Shown here piece after piece: positions 43,842 through 51,801 of a stretch of 64,000 nucleotides of DNA (position 1 is its first letter; each line of letters begins with the position of its first letter). The position numbers were made by a program, and so were the translations under genes. The DNA comes from Tritonibacter aquimaris. Lineage in GTDB: Bacteria; Pseudomonadota; Alphaproteobacteria; Rhodobacterales; Rhodobacteraceae. The stretch lies in assembly GCF_009617595.1 (NCBI RefSeq), contig NZ_WIXK01000004.1:124001-188000 (forward strand), written 5' to 3'. The notes beneath the pieces were generated by a model. The model saw nothing but the letters and a program-made list of their open reading frames with translations. It searched no databases and was not told the origin of the DNA.

Positions 43842-45100
43842 GAAAGTATCTCCCAGGATGGTTTTTGGGATGGTTGAGAGAACTCAAACGCAGCTTGGCG
43901 AGCTGCGTTGCGTCTTGCTGTGTTTGTGTAGATGAGGAGGCTTTCGTCAGAGAGCCATCCACCCCAATACTTCATCTGCTGACGGGCCCGTTCGCGGTCT
44001 GAGGGCTCAAGAATATGATCTGTGGCGGCGTAGACTCGGTTAAAGAAAGAGTGCCTGCATTTATGCCAATGGAAGTCGAGACCGAGCTCGGTGGAGATTT
44101 TGTCCGCTACATATTGGGCGGTGCTGCGAGATAGCGGTGCGCCGCTTTTGGCTATGAAGACATAGGGATGTGAGAAAGAGGTTCTTCGGCGCATTGTACC
44201 GCGTTTTTTGTTGAAAACCTCAATCCAGCGGTGTTCGGCCACATATTTTGCGAAGAGATCGGGGAAGCTGCTGTTTGCGAAATACGTCCCAAGATCCCTG
44301 GAAAGGGTTTTGGGGCGAGGGGCCTTGCTTCCTCTCGGATCCGGTGGTCCGTCCCGCTCTTCAATACGAACGATTTTTAGGTAGTTTTGAGATCGAGATG
44401 GTAGATCCTGGACTCGGAGGGCCAGGATTTCACCGATCCGAAGTCCATACTCAAGGGCCATGCGCCACATGGTATAAGTCCGGAAATCGCTCGGTGCTAC
44501 GCTTCCTGATATCCCCTCGAAGGCAAGCGAGCGGAGATACTGTTCGACTTCCAGGATCTCGTCATCGGTAAAGTCGTCAGCATATTTCTGATGAGGAATG
44601 TTTCCCTGTGCACCTTTCCAGAATTCCTTCTGCACCATCCGCACATCGACCAAACGGCTATGGTGTCCGTGCCGAGAGAGGGCATATCGAAGGCACCAGT
44701 CCTCGAAAGTCTGCACACCTTGCAGCTTGCTGTTGACCGTTGCCTGCTGCTCTGGAGATGGAGGGGAACCTCCACATGCAGCTCGGGATTCCAGCCAGCG
44801 CTTGAATTGCCGAATTTGAGGCTCGGTCATCGGCAGACCGTACATCAGCTGGTTGGCCACCTCGCCCTTCGTTTCTGCATCCCAGGTCAAAAGTGCTGAG
44901 ACGTGCTCGAGGGCTTTGTATGATGAAGCTGGGGCGTAGGACGACGAGTGAAGGTAAGATTCGTATAGGCCGCCTATCAGATTGGACGAGTGCGTCACCC
45001 GATCTATCAGGAGATACCTTGGGCGTCCGTCTGAGATGCAGGATGTAATCTGGAAACGTAAAGGGGCAGGATTTGACACTGTAAACTTCTTTCGAGCCAT
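43838..45100 (-). CDS. ginA: Tyrosine recombinase, first of trio (GinA-like)
   Basis: 420 residues; it is the operon's first gene and lies next to the right attachment repeat. All catalytic residues are visible: Arg in YGLRIGEILAL near 222, HWHKCRHSF near 345, Trp in YWGGWLS near 381 and Tyr in LLIYTNTA near 391. Known GInt elements start with a recombinase of this kind. The leader (45102-45149) holds a dyad that may be its operator or recombinase-binding site. Confidence 0.84.
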   Translation of the reverse strand: MARKKFTVSNPAPLRFQITSCISDGRPRYLLIDRVTHSSNLIGGLYESYLHSSSYAPASSYKALEHVSALLTWDAETKGEVANQLMYGLPMTEPQIRQFKRWLESRAACGGSPPSPEQQATVNSKLQGVQTFEDWCLRYALSRHGHHSRLVDVRMVQKEFWKGAQGNIPHQKYADDFTDDEILEVEQYLRSLAFEGISGSVAPSDFRTYTMWRMALEYGLRIGEILALRVQDLPSRSQNYLKIVRIEERDGPPDPRGSKAPRPKTLSRDLGTYFANSSFPDLFAKYVAEHRWIEVFNKKRGTMRRRTSFSHPYVFIAKSGAPLSRSTAQYVADKISTELGLDFHWHKCRHSFFNRVYAATDHILEPSDRERARQQMKYWGGWLSDESLLIYTNTARRNAARQAAFEFSQPSQKPSWEILS

Positions 45101-45101
45101 T

Positions 45102-45149
45102 TTTCGTTCTAATTTGCTGAGAACATTGGCTAATTCTCAGAAAACGAAA
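45102..45149. promoter_or_regulatory. Nested inverted repeats just upstream of ginA
   Basis: Inner arms CTGAGAA (45117-45123) and TTCTCAG (45134-45140) lie within outer arms TTTCGTT (45102-45108) and AACGAAA (45143-45149). The block touches the start codon. It is a likely operator for autoregulation, or an arm-type site for the recombinases or HTH proteins. Confidence 0.5.
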
Positions 45150-45224
45150 TTTTTTATTTTCGGCTGAAAGATATTGAACCCATCTTCTTTGGCTTGCGGG
45201 CTTAGGAGGAGGTGTTTCAGAAGT

Positions 45225-45257
45225 AAAAAAGCCTGCCAAGACATAGTCTTGGCAGGC
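45225..45257 (-). terminator. Terminator of the BI-1 gene supplied by the island
   Basis: A perfect 12-bp stem, GCCTGCCAAGAC/GTCTTGGCAGGC, has a three-base loop and is followed on the minus strand by six T. It separates BI-1 transcription from the recombinase operon. Confidence 0.9.
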
Positions 45258-45288
45258 TCAAGCGGTCCTGTAAGGACGAAGAAGAGGT

Positions 45289-45317
45289 TTACTCTCGGTT
45301 CCCTAAGAGTTGGAGCA
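45289..45317 (-). repeat. Right attachment repeat: 3' end of the intact BI-1 gene
   Basis: These are the last nine codons and stop of the BI-1 gene, matching the orphan tail at 27845-27873 at 24 of 29 bases in direct orientation. Strand exchange probably took place in or just beside this block. Confidence 0.78.
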
Positions 45318-46065
45318 GCATCATGAACATGTTGATGAAGTCCAGATAGAGGCTCAGCGCGCCCATGATGGCCGCTTTGCCCAGCCACTCTTGATCACCA
45401 GCATGTGCCATCTGCAGATACGTGTTTTTGATCTGCTGAGTGTCATATGCGGTCAGACCTGCAAAGATCAGCACGCCAATCGCCGATACAGCAAAAGCAA
45501 GCGCTGAGGAGGCGATGAAGATGTTGAGGATGGATGCCGCGATCAGGCCGATCAGGCCCATGATCAGGAAGGTGCCCATGCCAGAGAGATCTTTTTTGGT
45601 GGTGTAGCCCACCAAAGACAGACCCGCAAACGCGATAGATGTGATCAGGAACACCTGAATGATCGACTGGCCGGTGAAAACCAGGAAGATCCAGGAGATC
45701 GAAACACCCATAACGGCTGCAAAGATGTAAAACACCAGCTGCGCTGCCGAGGCGGACAGGCGGTTGATGCCTGCGCTAAAGCCAAAGATGAAGGCCAGCG
45801 GAGCAAACATGAGCACCCACTTCAAAGGCGATGCAAACAGTGCAACGCCCAAGCTTGTCAGGTAGGTATTGGCATTCAGCTGCGCAGCCGCAGTGGCCGG
45901 GTCGCTGGTGACAGCCAGGTTGGAAATCGCCCAGGCAGCCGCGAATGTGATCAGCATGCCGATCGACATTGTGCCGTAGACTTTGTTCATATGGGCGCGC
46001 AGGCCCTCGTCGATCTCGACCGCGCGTGTACCCGCGGCGGACCGGATGTGGTCAAATTGTGCCAT
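45289..46065 (-). CDS. Bax inhibitor-1/YccA family membrane protein
   Basis: 258 residues with about seven hydrophobic helices and the family pattern (MLITFAAAWAISNLAV, SWIFLVFTGQSIIQVF, LYLDFINMFMMLLQLLGNRE). The family comprises inner-membrane proteins; members include pH-sensitive calcium leak channels (YetJ) and FtsH modulators (YccA). It is the insertion target of the island: the last residues are encoded by the element-side sequence but the frame is intact. Confidence 0.9.
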   Translation of the reverse strand: MAQFDHIRSAAGTRAVEIDEGLRAHMNKVYGTMSIGMLITFAAAWAISNLAVTSDPATAAAQLNANTYLTSLGVALFASPLKWVLMFAPLAFIFGFSAGINRLSASAAQLVFYIFAAVMGVSISWIFLVFTGQSIIQVFLITSIAFAGLSLVGYTTKKDLSGMGTFLIMGLIGLIAASILNIFIASSALAFAVSAIGVLIFAGLTAYDTQQIKNTYLQMAHAGDQEWLGKAAIMGALSLYLDFINMFMMLLQLLGNRE

Positions 46066-46277
46066 TATTCAATGGTCTCCGTCGCATAAGAATTTCACCG
46101 CGGCGGGAATCCGCGCGGCGTTAAGGGAAATATTGGGGTAACTGGGGCGCTGTTCAAGTGTTTTCGCCATGATTGCAGCGGTAAAACACTCAAAAGCACG
46201 GCATTTATTCTGCTGTGACGGGCAGGGAAGGCGACAGCGGCTGCCGTCGCCTCATTTTAGTGCTGACCAAGTGGCGC

Positions 46278-46478
46278 TTAGCACCGGGGCAGATCCCATA
46301 GGCCGCGTGCGGCTTCGCGGTTTACCTCAGCGCGGGTAAGGCCCAGATCATCAAGGGCTTCATCGCTCAGAGCGAGCAGAGCTTTGCGTTGACGCCGAAT
46401 TGCTGCAAGGTTCGCAATCAGCGAAAAGACAGAACGCCGCGCAGGGCGCAGAGCCTGGGTCGTAGTCAGATATGCCAT
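46278..46478 (-). CDS. DUF1127 family small protein
   Basis: 66 residues with the typical C-terminal DUF1127 helix-turn-helix-like motif: ALSDEALDDLGLTRAEVNREAARG. GGAGG precedes the ATG. Small Arg-rich DUF1127 proteins are known in alphaproteobacteria as regulators of phosphate or RNA metabolism and stress; which role applies here is open. Confidence 0.88.
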   Translation of the reverse strand: MAYLTTTQALRPARRSVFSLIANLAAIRRQRKALLALSDEALDDLGLTRAEVNREAARGLWDLPRC

Positions 46479-46611
46479 CGTTAACCTCCAAAGAGACGAA
46501 AAATATAAAGCTTGATGGTTTTGGGTGATCCATCAATTTGCTTGATGTGTATCGCAGGATGTGAAAGATATGGAAAACGAATGTTTTTGATGTCAATCAT
46601 CAGGGGGCGTG

Positions 46612-47496
46612 ATGGTTCGGAATTTGGATATCACCACACTTCGCTCATTTGTCGCAGTAGCCGACAATGGCGGTGTGACCCGTGCAGCGGGTTTTTTGCA
46701 CTTAACCCAATCCGCGGTTTCAATGCAATTGAAACGGCTCGAAGAGCTGTTGGGCCTTGAGCTGCTGGATCGCAGCGGGCGCACCATTGGCCTGACACCG
46801 GCCGGGGAGCAGATGCTTGCCTATGCCCGTCGAATGGTTGCACTCAATGATGAAGTCATGGCGCGGCTCACCGATCAGGCCTTTGAAGGTGAAGTGAACT
46901 TTGGTGTGCCACATGATGTTGTGCATCCGGTCATTCCACGGGTGCTAAAACTGTTTAACGCCAGCTACCCACGTGTGCGGGTCAATCTGGTCACCACCAA
47001 TACCCGCCACCTAAAAGAGGAATTTGGCCGCGGCCGGTTTGATCTGATCCTGACAACAGAAACCGGCGCGCATGAAGGGGCAGAAACCATTCACCAGCTG
47101 CCTTTGCGTTGGGTAGGGGCCCCTGGTGGCACCACTTGGCGGCAGCAACCGTTGCAGCTGGGGTTTAGCCGCAATTGTATTTTCCGGGGCATTGCGGTCA
47201 AAGTTCTTGATCGGGCTGATATTCCCTGGGAAATGGCGCTCGACAGCGATTCTGATCGCACAGTGGAAGCAACCATCAGCGCGGATCTGGCGATTGGTAT
47301 TCTGCTGGAAGGTACCCAGCCTGATCATCAGGAGCTGATCGACTCCAACGGAACATTGCCACGTCTCCCTATGCAGCACATCAATCTTTATGGCGCAGAA
47401 AATGCTCATGCACCTTTTGTCGATGAGCTGGCAAAACTGGTGCGGCAGGGTTTTGAGGCGATGGGGCCAACCTCTTTGCGTTTGGCAGTTGGCTAA
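46612..47496 (+). CDS. LysR family transcriptional regulator
   Basis: 294 residues. The N-terminal winged HTH reads GVTRAAGFLHLTQSAVSMQL, followed by the effector-binding domain with EGEVNFGVPHDVVHPV. It starts at the second in-frame start codon (ATG); a GTG directly precedes it. The divergent neighbour is the DUF1127 gene, a possible target. The effector is unknown. Confidence 0.9.
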   Translation: MVRNLDITTLRSFVAVADNGGVTRAAGFLHLTQSAVSMQLKRLEELLGLELLDRSGRTIGLTPAGEQMLAYARRMVALNDEVMARLTDQAFEGEVNFGVPHDVVHPVIPRVLKLFNASYPRVRVNLVTTNTRHLKEEFGRGRFDLILTTETGAHEGAETIHQLPLRWVGAPGGTTWRQQPLQLGFSRNCIFRGIAVKVLDRADIPWEMALDSDSDRTVEATISADLAIGILLEGTQPDHQELIDSNGTLPRLPMQHINLYGAENAHAPFVDELAKLVRQGFEAMGPTSLRLAVG

Positions 47497-47556
47497 CGTT
47501 CAAACTTGGGAAAGCGTGGTATCGCTTTCCCATCTCGCACATCTAAGGCGGGGCCT

Positions 47557-48519
47557 TTATTGATTACCCATGGTGATGACCACTTTGCCGGTGGATTTGC
47601 GCTCACGCAGCAAAGAAAGCGCATCTTCAACCGCGCTCAGCGGCAATTGGTGGCTTACATGGGGGCGCAGGCTGCCATCCACATACCAGCCAAACAGCTT
47701 GCCCAGTGTTTCCTGAACGACCTGAGGGTGCGATTTCAGCAGACCACCATAATAAAGCCCAATCACAGTTAGGTTCTTCACCAACAGATGATTGGCCGGA
47801 ATTTGTGGCACCTCACCACCGGCAAAGCCAATGGGCAACAGGCGCCCTCCCGGATTGGTCGAGCGGAATGCGGCAGTCCAGACATCGCCGCCGATGGTTT
47901 CATAGACAACATCAGCGCCTCCAAGGTCTTTCACCGTCTGGCGCAGATCTTCTGAAGCATCGACTAGAATATCTGCCCCTGCGGCCTGTGCGACCTTTAG
48001 TTTGTCTGCGCCGCGCGCATGGGCAATAACACGCGCCCCTAGCTTTTTGCCGATTTCAACCGCAGTCAATCCCACACCTCCGGCGGCACCTGTGACCAAT
48101 AGCGTTTCCCCCGGTTGTAAACGCGCGCAGTGATCAAGCGCGAGTAAGCTTGTGCCATAGGCGATCTGAAAACCTGCTGCTTCTATCAGCGGCATTGCAT
48201 CAGGTAATTGCACCGCGCGGCTTGCTTCAAAAACCCCGTATTCCGCAAGCCCGCCCTGGCCGGCAAACACGGCAACTTTTGCGCCAATGGAGAGAGTATC
48301 AACCCCCTCACCAAGCGCAACGACATGGCCCGAAATTTCCAATCCGGGCACAAAGGGATGCTGAGGTGTATCTTGGTAGCTGCCCTTTAGCATCAAGAGG
48401 TCCGCAAAATTCAGGCCGCAAGCCGCGATTTCAACTCCTATTTCCCCCGGGCCGGGTTTTTGTCGCGAAAGTTCTACCAATTCAGCTTTATTGTTGGCAG
48501 TGACTTGATATGCCTGCAT
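47557..48519 (-). CDS. NADPH:quinone oxidoreductase (zinc-free MDR family)
   Basis: 320 residues. It has the GroES-like N-terminal domain (CGLNFADLLMLKGSYQ) and the Rossmann NADPH site VTGAAGGVGLTAVE. It lacks the zinc ligands of alcohol dehydrogenases, as expected for quinone reductases (QOR/zeta-crystallin type). It reduces quinones or enones with NADPH. It has its own promoter region on the minus strand. Confidence 0.87.
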   Translation of the reverse strand: MQAYQVTANNKAELVELSRQKPGPGEIGVEIAACGLNFADLLMLKGSYQDTPQHPFVPGLEISGHVVALGEGVDTLSIGAKVAVFAGQGGLAEYGVFEASRAVQLPDAMPLIEAAGFQIAYGTSLLALDHCARLQPGETLLVTGAAGGVGLTAVEIGKKLGARVIAHARGADKLKVAQAAGADILVDASEDLRQTVKDLGGADVVYETIGGDVWTAAFRSTNPGGRLLPIGFAGGEVPQIPANHLLVKNLTVIGLYYGGLLKSHPQVVQETLGKLFGWYVDGSLRPHVSHQLPLSAVEDALSLLRERKSTGKVVITMGNQ

Positions 48520-48877
48520 ATTGTTTCACCTGTGGGTTGTTTGCCAATTGATGTATTTGATTCGGCTATAAGATTAACATGCGCTATATCTTTTGCCTCT
48601 GTGGCAAAGCGTAATGGCGCTTTAGTACTATTGCATTGTCTTAAATCTTATACATTTTCCTTCATGAAATCATTACTTTGCTGCGCTCACTCGGAATTGG
48701 AAGGCGTCGAAGCTTGTATTCAACCGGAAAGAGCGTAAACTGGAATATGTGGTAGGTCTTGGATTAGGGAAGATGGGGAATTCCTGGTCGATGGCGTTGT
48801 TTTCGGGTGTGGGTCCGAGGTGGCGAGCTTCGGCAATATTCGAGTCTTCTGCGGTGGAAAACGACTAGGAGAAACCC
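48520..48877. other. Intergenic region between quinone reductase and XRE gene
   Basis: This region holds the divergent promoters of both genes. It is AT-rich in its left half. No RNA gene or strong inverted repeat is recognised. Confidence 0.4.
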
Positions 48878-49246
48878 ATGGCTCACCCTGTGGACGTACA
48901 TGTAGGAAAGCGTATTCGTCATCGTCGATGGTTGATCGGCATGACGCAACAACAACTGGCTGAAAAAGTCGGCATCAAATTCCAGCAAATTCAAAAATAT
49001 GAAACTGGGGCCAACCGCGTTAGCGCGTCGCGTCTTTGGGATATTTCTGATGCTCTGGAAGTCCAGGTCAGCTTCTTCTTTGAAGGGCTGCAGGAAGATC
49101 AACAAACGGCAGATGGGAATTTGGTGCCGGATGATCTGATGACTGACAAGGAAGCACTCGATCTTGTCCGGTCTTACTATGCAATTCCGGAAAACCAGCG
49201 TCGCCGTTTGTTTGAATTGGCCCGTGTGCTGAGCGACGTTGCTTGA
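48878..49246 (+). CDS. XRE family transcriptional regulator
   Basis: 122 residues. The HTH_3 domain MTQQQLAEKVGIKFQQIQKY is followed by the C-terminal DLVRSYYAIPENQRRRLFELA segment that is typical of a conserved single-copy Rhodobacterales regulator (PhrR/SinR-like). AGGAGA precedes the ATG. It is followed by its own terminator, so it is monocistronic. Confidence 0.9.
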   Translation: MAHPVDVHVGKRIRHRRWLIGMTQQQLAEKVGIKFQQIQKYETGANRVSASRLWDISDALEVQVSFFFEGLQEDQQTADGNLVPDDLMTDKEALDLVRSYYAIPENQRRRLFELARVLSDVA

Positions 49247-49329
49247 TCTTTGACATCCCGATTTTTGTCCTTTGAAAAATAAGGCCGGATTTCGGGAGAT
49301 CTGCAAATTACATGCAGCTAACGATATGT

Positions 49330-49362
49330 AAAAAGACCGTCCAGAACAGGCGGTCTTTTTTA
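49330..49362 (+). terminator. Terminator after the XRE gene
   Basis: An AAAAGACCG/CGGTCTTTT stem (loop TCCAGAACAGG) followed by a T run. Confidence 0.85.
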
Positions 49363-49410
49363 TGCAAAAACGCTTGCGAAAAAACAGTTCTGATGGCACC
49401 TGCATAAGAT

Positions 49411-50202
49411 ATGACCACAGCTATTTTCTCCGATCTCGATATTGCTCATAAACTGGCTGATGCTGCGCGCGCGGCGATCCTGCCATATTTCCGCAATCTG
49501 CCGGAAGAAGCCGAAAATAAACTCGCAGATGGGTTTGATCCGGTAACCGTTGCAGATCGTGCAGCAGAGCAGGCCATGCGTGATATCCTGGCGCAACATC
49601 GCCCCGATGATGGCATCTTGGGAGAAGAGTTTCCCAATATCGAAAGCCGCTCAGGCCGCACCTGGGTGTTGGATCCGATCGATGGCACCCGTGGCTTCAT
49701 CAGCGGTACTCCGACCTGGGGGGTGCTGATTGCACTGTCAGATAAGGATGGGCCGTTTCTGGGCGTGATTGACCAACCCTATATCGGTGAACGCTTTATT
49801 GGCGGCGCAGACATTGCACAGATGGTGGGGCCGCATGGTACGCGGCACCTTAAAACCCGCACGCAGGCGAACCTGTCTGAGGCCGTGCTGTTCTCCACTT
49901 TCCCTGAGGTCGGCAGCGCAGAGGAAAAAGCCCAATTTGATAAAGTCGCAGCCTCGGTCAAACTGACCCGTTACGGAATGGATTGCTATGCCTATGCGCT
50001 TCTGGCGGCCGGGCAGGTTGATCTGGTCATCGAAGCCGGATTGCAGGCCTATGATATTCAGGCCCCCATTGCATTGATCCAGGCCGCAGGCGGCGTGGTG
50101 ACCAATTGGGAAGGCGCAGTAGCCCATGAAGGAGGGCGTGTGCTTGCAGCCGCAAATGCCGAGGTTCATGCCGCCGCATTGGCGATTTTGCAAGATAGCT
50201 GA
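49411..50202 (+). CDS. hisN: Histidinol-phosphatase, inositol-monophosphatase type
   Basis: 263 residues. The metal site motifs of the IMPase superfamily are present: GEEFPN near residue 71, VLDPIDGTRGFISG near 90 and DIQAPIALIQAAGG near 215. The 'DGTRGF' version with Arg and Phe is typical of HisN, which removes phosphate from histidinol phosphate in histidine synthesis. No other his genes are adjacent. Confidence 0.85.
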   Translation: MTTAIFSDLDIAHKLADAARAAILPYFRNLPEEAENKLADGFDPVTVADRAAEQAMRDILAQHRPDDGILGEEFPNIESRSGRTWVLDPIDGTRGFISGTPTWGVLIALSDKDGPFLGVIDQPYIGERFIGGADIAQMVGPHGTRHLKTRTQANLSEAVLFSTFPEVGSAEEKAQFDKVAASVKLTRYGMDCYAYALLAAGQVDLVIEAGLQAYDIQAPIALIQAAGGVVTNWEGAVAHEGGRVLAAANAEVHAAALAILQDS

Positions 50203-50335
50203 CATCAGCATTGCGGCAACTCGGTGATGTGCAACGCCGCTATGGCCCTAGGTGGGCTTTGACTTGAAACGCACCCAGTGCGTCTCAAGTATCCGACCCG
50301 CTTTTCACCTTTTTTCAAATACTCCCGCCGGAGGC

Positions 50336-50357
50336 ACGGCGCTTCAGCGCCGTTTTT
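50336..50357 (+). terminator. Terminator downstream of hisN
   Basis: An ACGGCGC/GCGCCGT stem with a four-base loop, then five T. It lies between convergent hisN and the guanine deaminase gene. Confidence 0.75.
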
Positions 50358-50372
50358 GCTCTCCGCTAGGTC

Positions 50373-51665
50373 TCAGGCTGCGATGGGGCGCCCGGCAACA
50401 TAGACCTGTGAAATGGCACGATCATCTCCCATCATGATCGTTGCAAAGATCTGCTCCCATAGATCCTTGGCATGTGCTGCGCGTTGCTGAATGGCTGGGG
50501 TCGAGGAAAGATCGATCACAACAATATCGGCCTCCATGCCTGCAGCGATATTGCCAACCTTGTCGTCCATACGCAGCGTGCGGGCCGAACCTTGCGTGGC
50601 CAGCCACAACAGCTCAGCCGCATGCACAGGTGTGCCGCGCAGCTGACCAATCTCATAGGCCGCAGCCATGGTGCGTAGCATCGAAAAGCTGGACCCGCCG
50701 CCCGTATCCGTTGCCAGACCAATGCGTTGACCCTCGGCAATCAGCCCGGCCATATCAAACAGGCCAGATCCAATGAAAGTGTTTGAGGTCGGGCAATGCA
50801 CCAGACCGGCGCCAAATTCACGCAGGCGGTGGCGCTCGCGTTCTTCCAGATGGATCGCGTGACCATAGATGCCTTTTGCGCCTAAAAGGCCAAACATCTC
50901 ATAGGTATCAAGATAGTCGCGCGCATTGGGAAACAGCGATTTGACCCACTCGATCTCATCCAGCTGCTCGCTCAGATGGGTTTGCATCAGGCATTCGGGG
51001 TGCGCATGCCACAGCGCCCCCAATGCCTCCAGCTGTTCTGGGCTGGACGTGGGTGAAAACCGCGGGGTGATGACATATTCAAGCCGCTCCACCCCGTGCC
51101 AACGTGCAATCAGCGCCTCAGATTGATCATGGGCGCTTTGTACCGTGTCACGCAGCCCCTCGGGCGCATTGCGATCCATACAGGTTTTGCCTGCCGCCAC
51201 ACGTTGCCCACGTGTGCGCGCGGCCTCAAAAAACGCATCCACGCTTTCGGGATGGATGGTGCAGTAGCTGCAAACGGTTGTGGTGCCATGAGACAGGCTC
51301 AGATCCAGATAGCGCCCGGCGATTTCATCCGCATAGGCGCGATCAGAAAACCGCATTTCTTCCGGGAAGGTATAGCTGTTGAGCCAGTCAATCAGCCGCT
51401 TGCCCCAGCTCGCAATGATTGCAGTTTGTGGAAAGTGCACATGGGCATCGACAAAGCCCGCCATCACCAGATTTTCACCGTGATCACGAATGCGCAGCTG
51501 TGGTGCCCGTGCCACCATTTCATCGCGTCGGCCCACGGCTGTAATGCGCCCGTTTTCGATCAGCGCGGCTTCCGACAACACCACAGCATCGCTGGCGTGC
51601 GCGCAGTCAAATGGAGAAGATGCAAAAGAGAGCACTTGCCCCGAAATGATAAAATCTTCACTCAT
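50373..51665 (-). CDS. guaD: Guanine deaminase
   Basis: 430 residues, amidohydrolase superfamily. It converts guanine to xanthine. The metal ligands are visible: GFVDAHVHFPQT, QTHLSEQ, GHAIHL and ATDTGGGSSFS. The family-specific PRFSPTSSPEQL and HCPTSNTFIGSG are also present. The start ATG at 51665 precedes SEDFIISG. It is divergent from mgtE. Confidence 0.92.
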   Translation of the reverse strand: MSEDFIISGQVLSFASSPFDCAHASDAVVLSEAALIENGRITAVGRRDEMVARAPQLRIRDHGENLVMAGFVDAHVHFPQTAIIASWGKRLIDWLNSYTFPEEMRFSDRAYADEIAGRYLDLSLSHGTTTVCSYCTIHPESVDAFFEAARTRGQRVAAGKTCMDRNAPEGLRDTVQSAHDQSEALIARWHGVERLEYVITPRFSPTSSPEQLEALGALWHAHPECLMQTHLSEQLDEIEWVKSLFPNARDYLDTYEMFGLLGAKGIYGHAIHLEERERHRLREFGAGLVHCPTSNTFIGSGLFDMAGLIAEGQRIGLATDTGGGSSFSMLRTMAAAYEIGQLRGTPVHAAELLWLATQGSARTLRMDDKVGNIAAGMEADIVVIDLSSTPAIQQRAAHAKDLWEQIFATIMMGDDRAISQVYVAGRPIAA

Positions 51666-51801
51666 CTCAACGATACCACTTCTTGCCAAAACCTGAAGCA
51701 CAAGATACCTGCGACCTTGGTCCTGGTAAATGATCGTATTTCCATTGTTTTCCAGTAACTGCTTCTTCTAACCTGATCCAGACGACAACAGGGGCAGCGA
51801 T

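Larger units (their letters stand above)
27845..45317. mobile_element. GInt-like genomic island integrated in the 3' end of a BI-1/YccA gene
   Basis: Seen: imperfect direct repeats at 27845-27873 and 45289-45317 flank 17.4 kb; three tandem tyrosine recombinases plus small HTH genes lie at the right end; cargo is in the middle; an AT-rich stretch is at the left. Known: GInt elements are described as tripartite islands (ginABCD operon, cargo, short AT-rich end) that integrate site-specifically and create imperfect direct repeats. Inference: insertion replaced the last codons of the host BI-1 gene with the element's own copy and pushed the original tail and terminator to the left edge. Cargo: type I restriction-modification, small unknown proteins, IS66 remnant, possible nuclease, and a RecD-type helicase co-transcribed with the recombinases. 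Confidence 0.8.

Noticed and set aside
40166-45100. Reading the recombinase trio as a RIT element or Tn554-type transposon
   Set aside because: RIT elements carry only three recombinases between inverted repeats, and Tn554 has two recombinases plus TnpC. Here the fourth small gene, large cargo, AT-rich far end and imperfect direct repeats fit GInt better.
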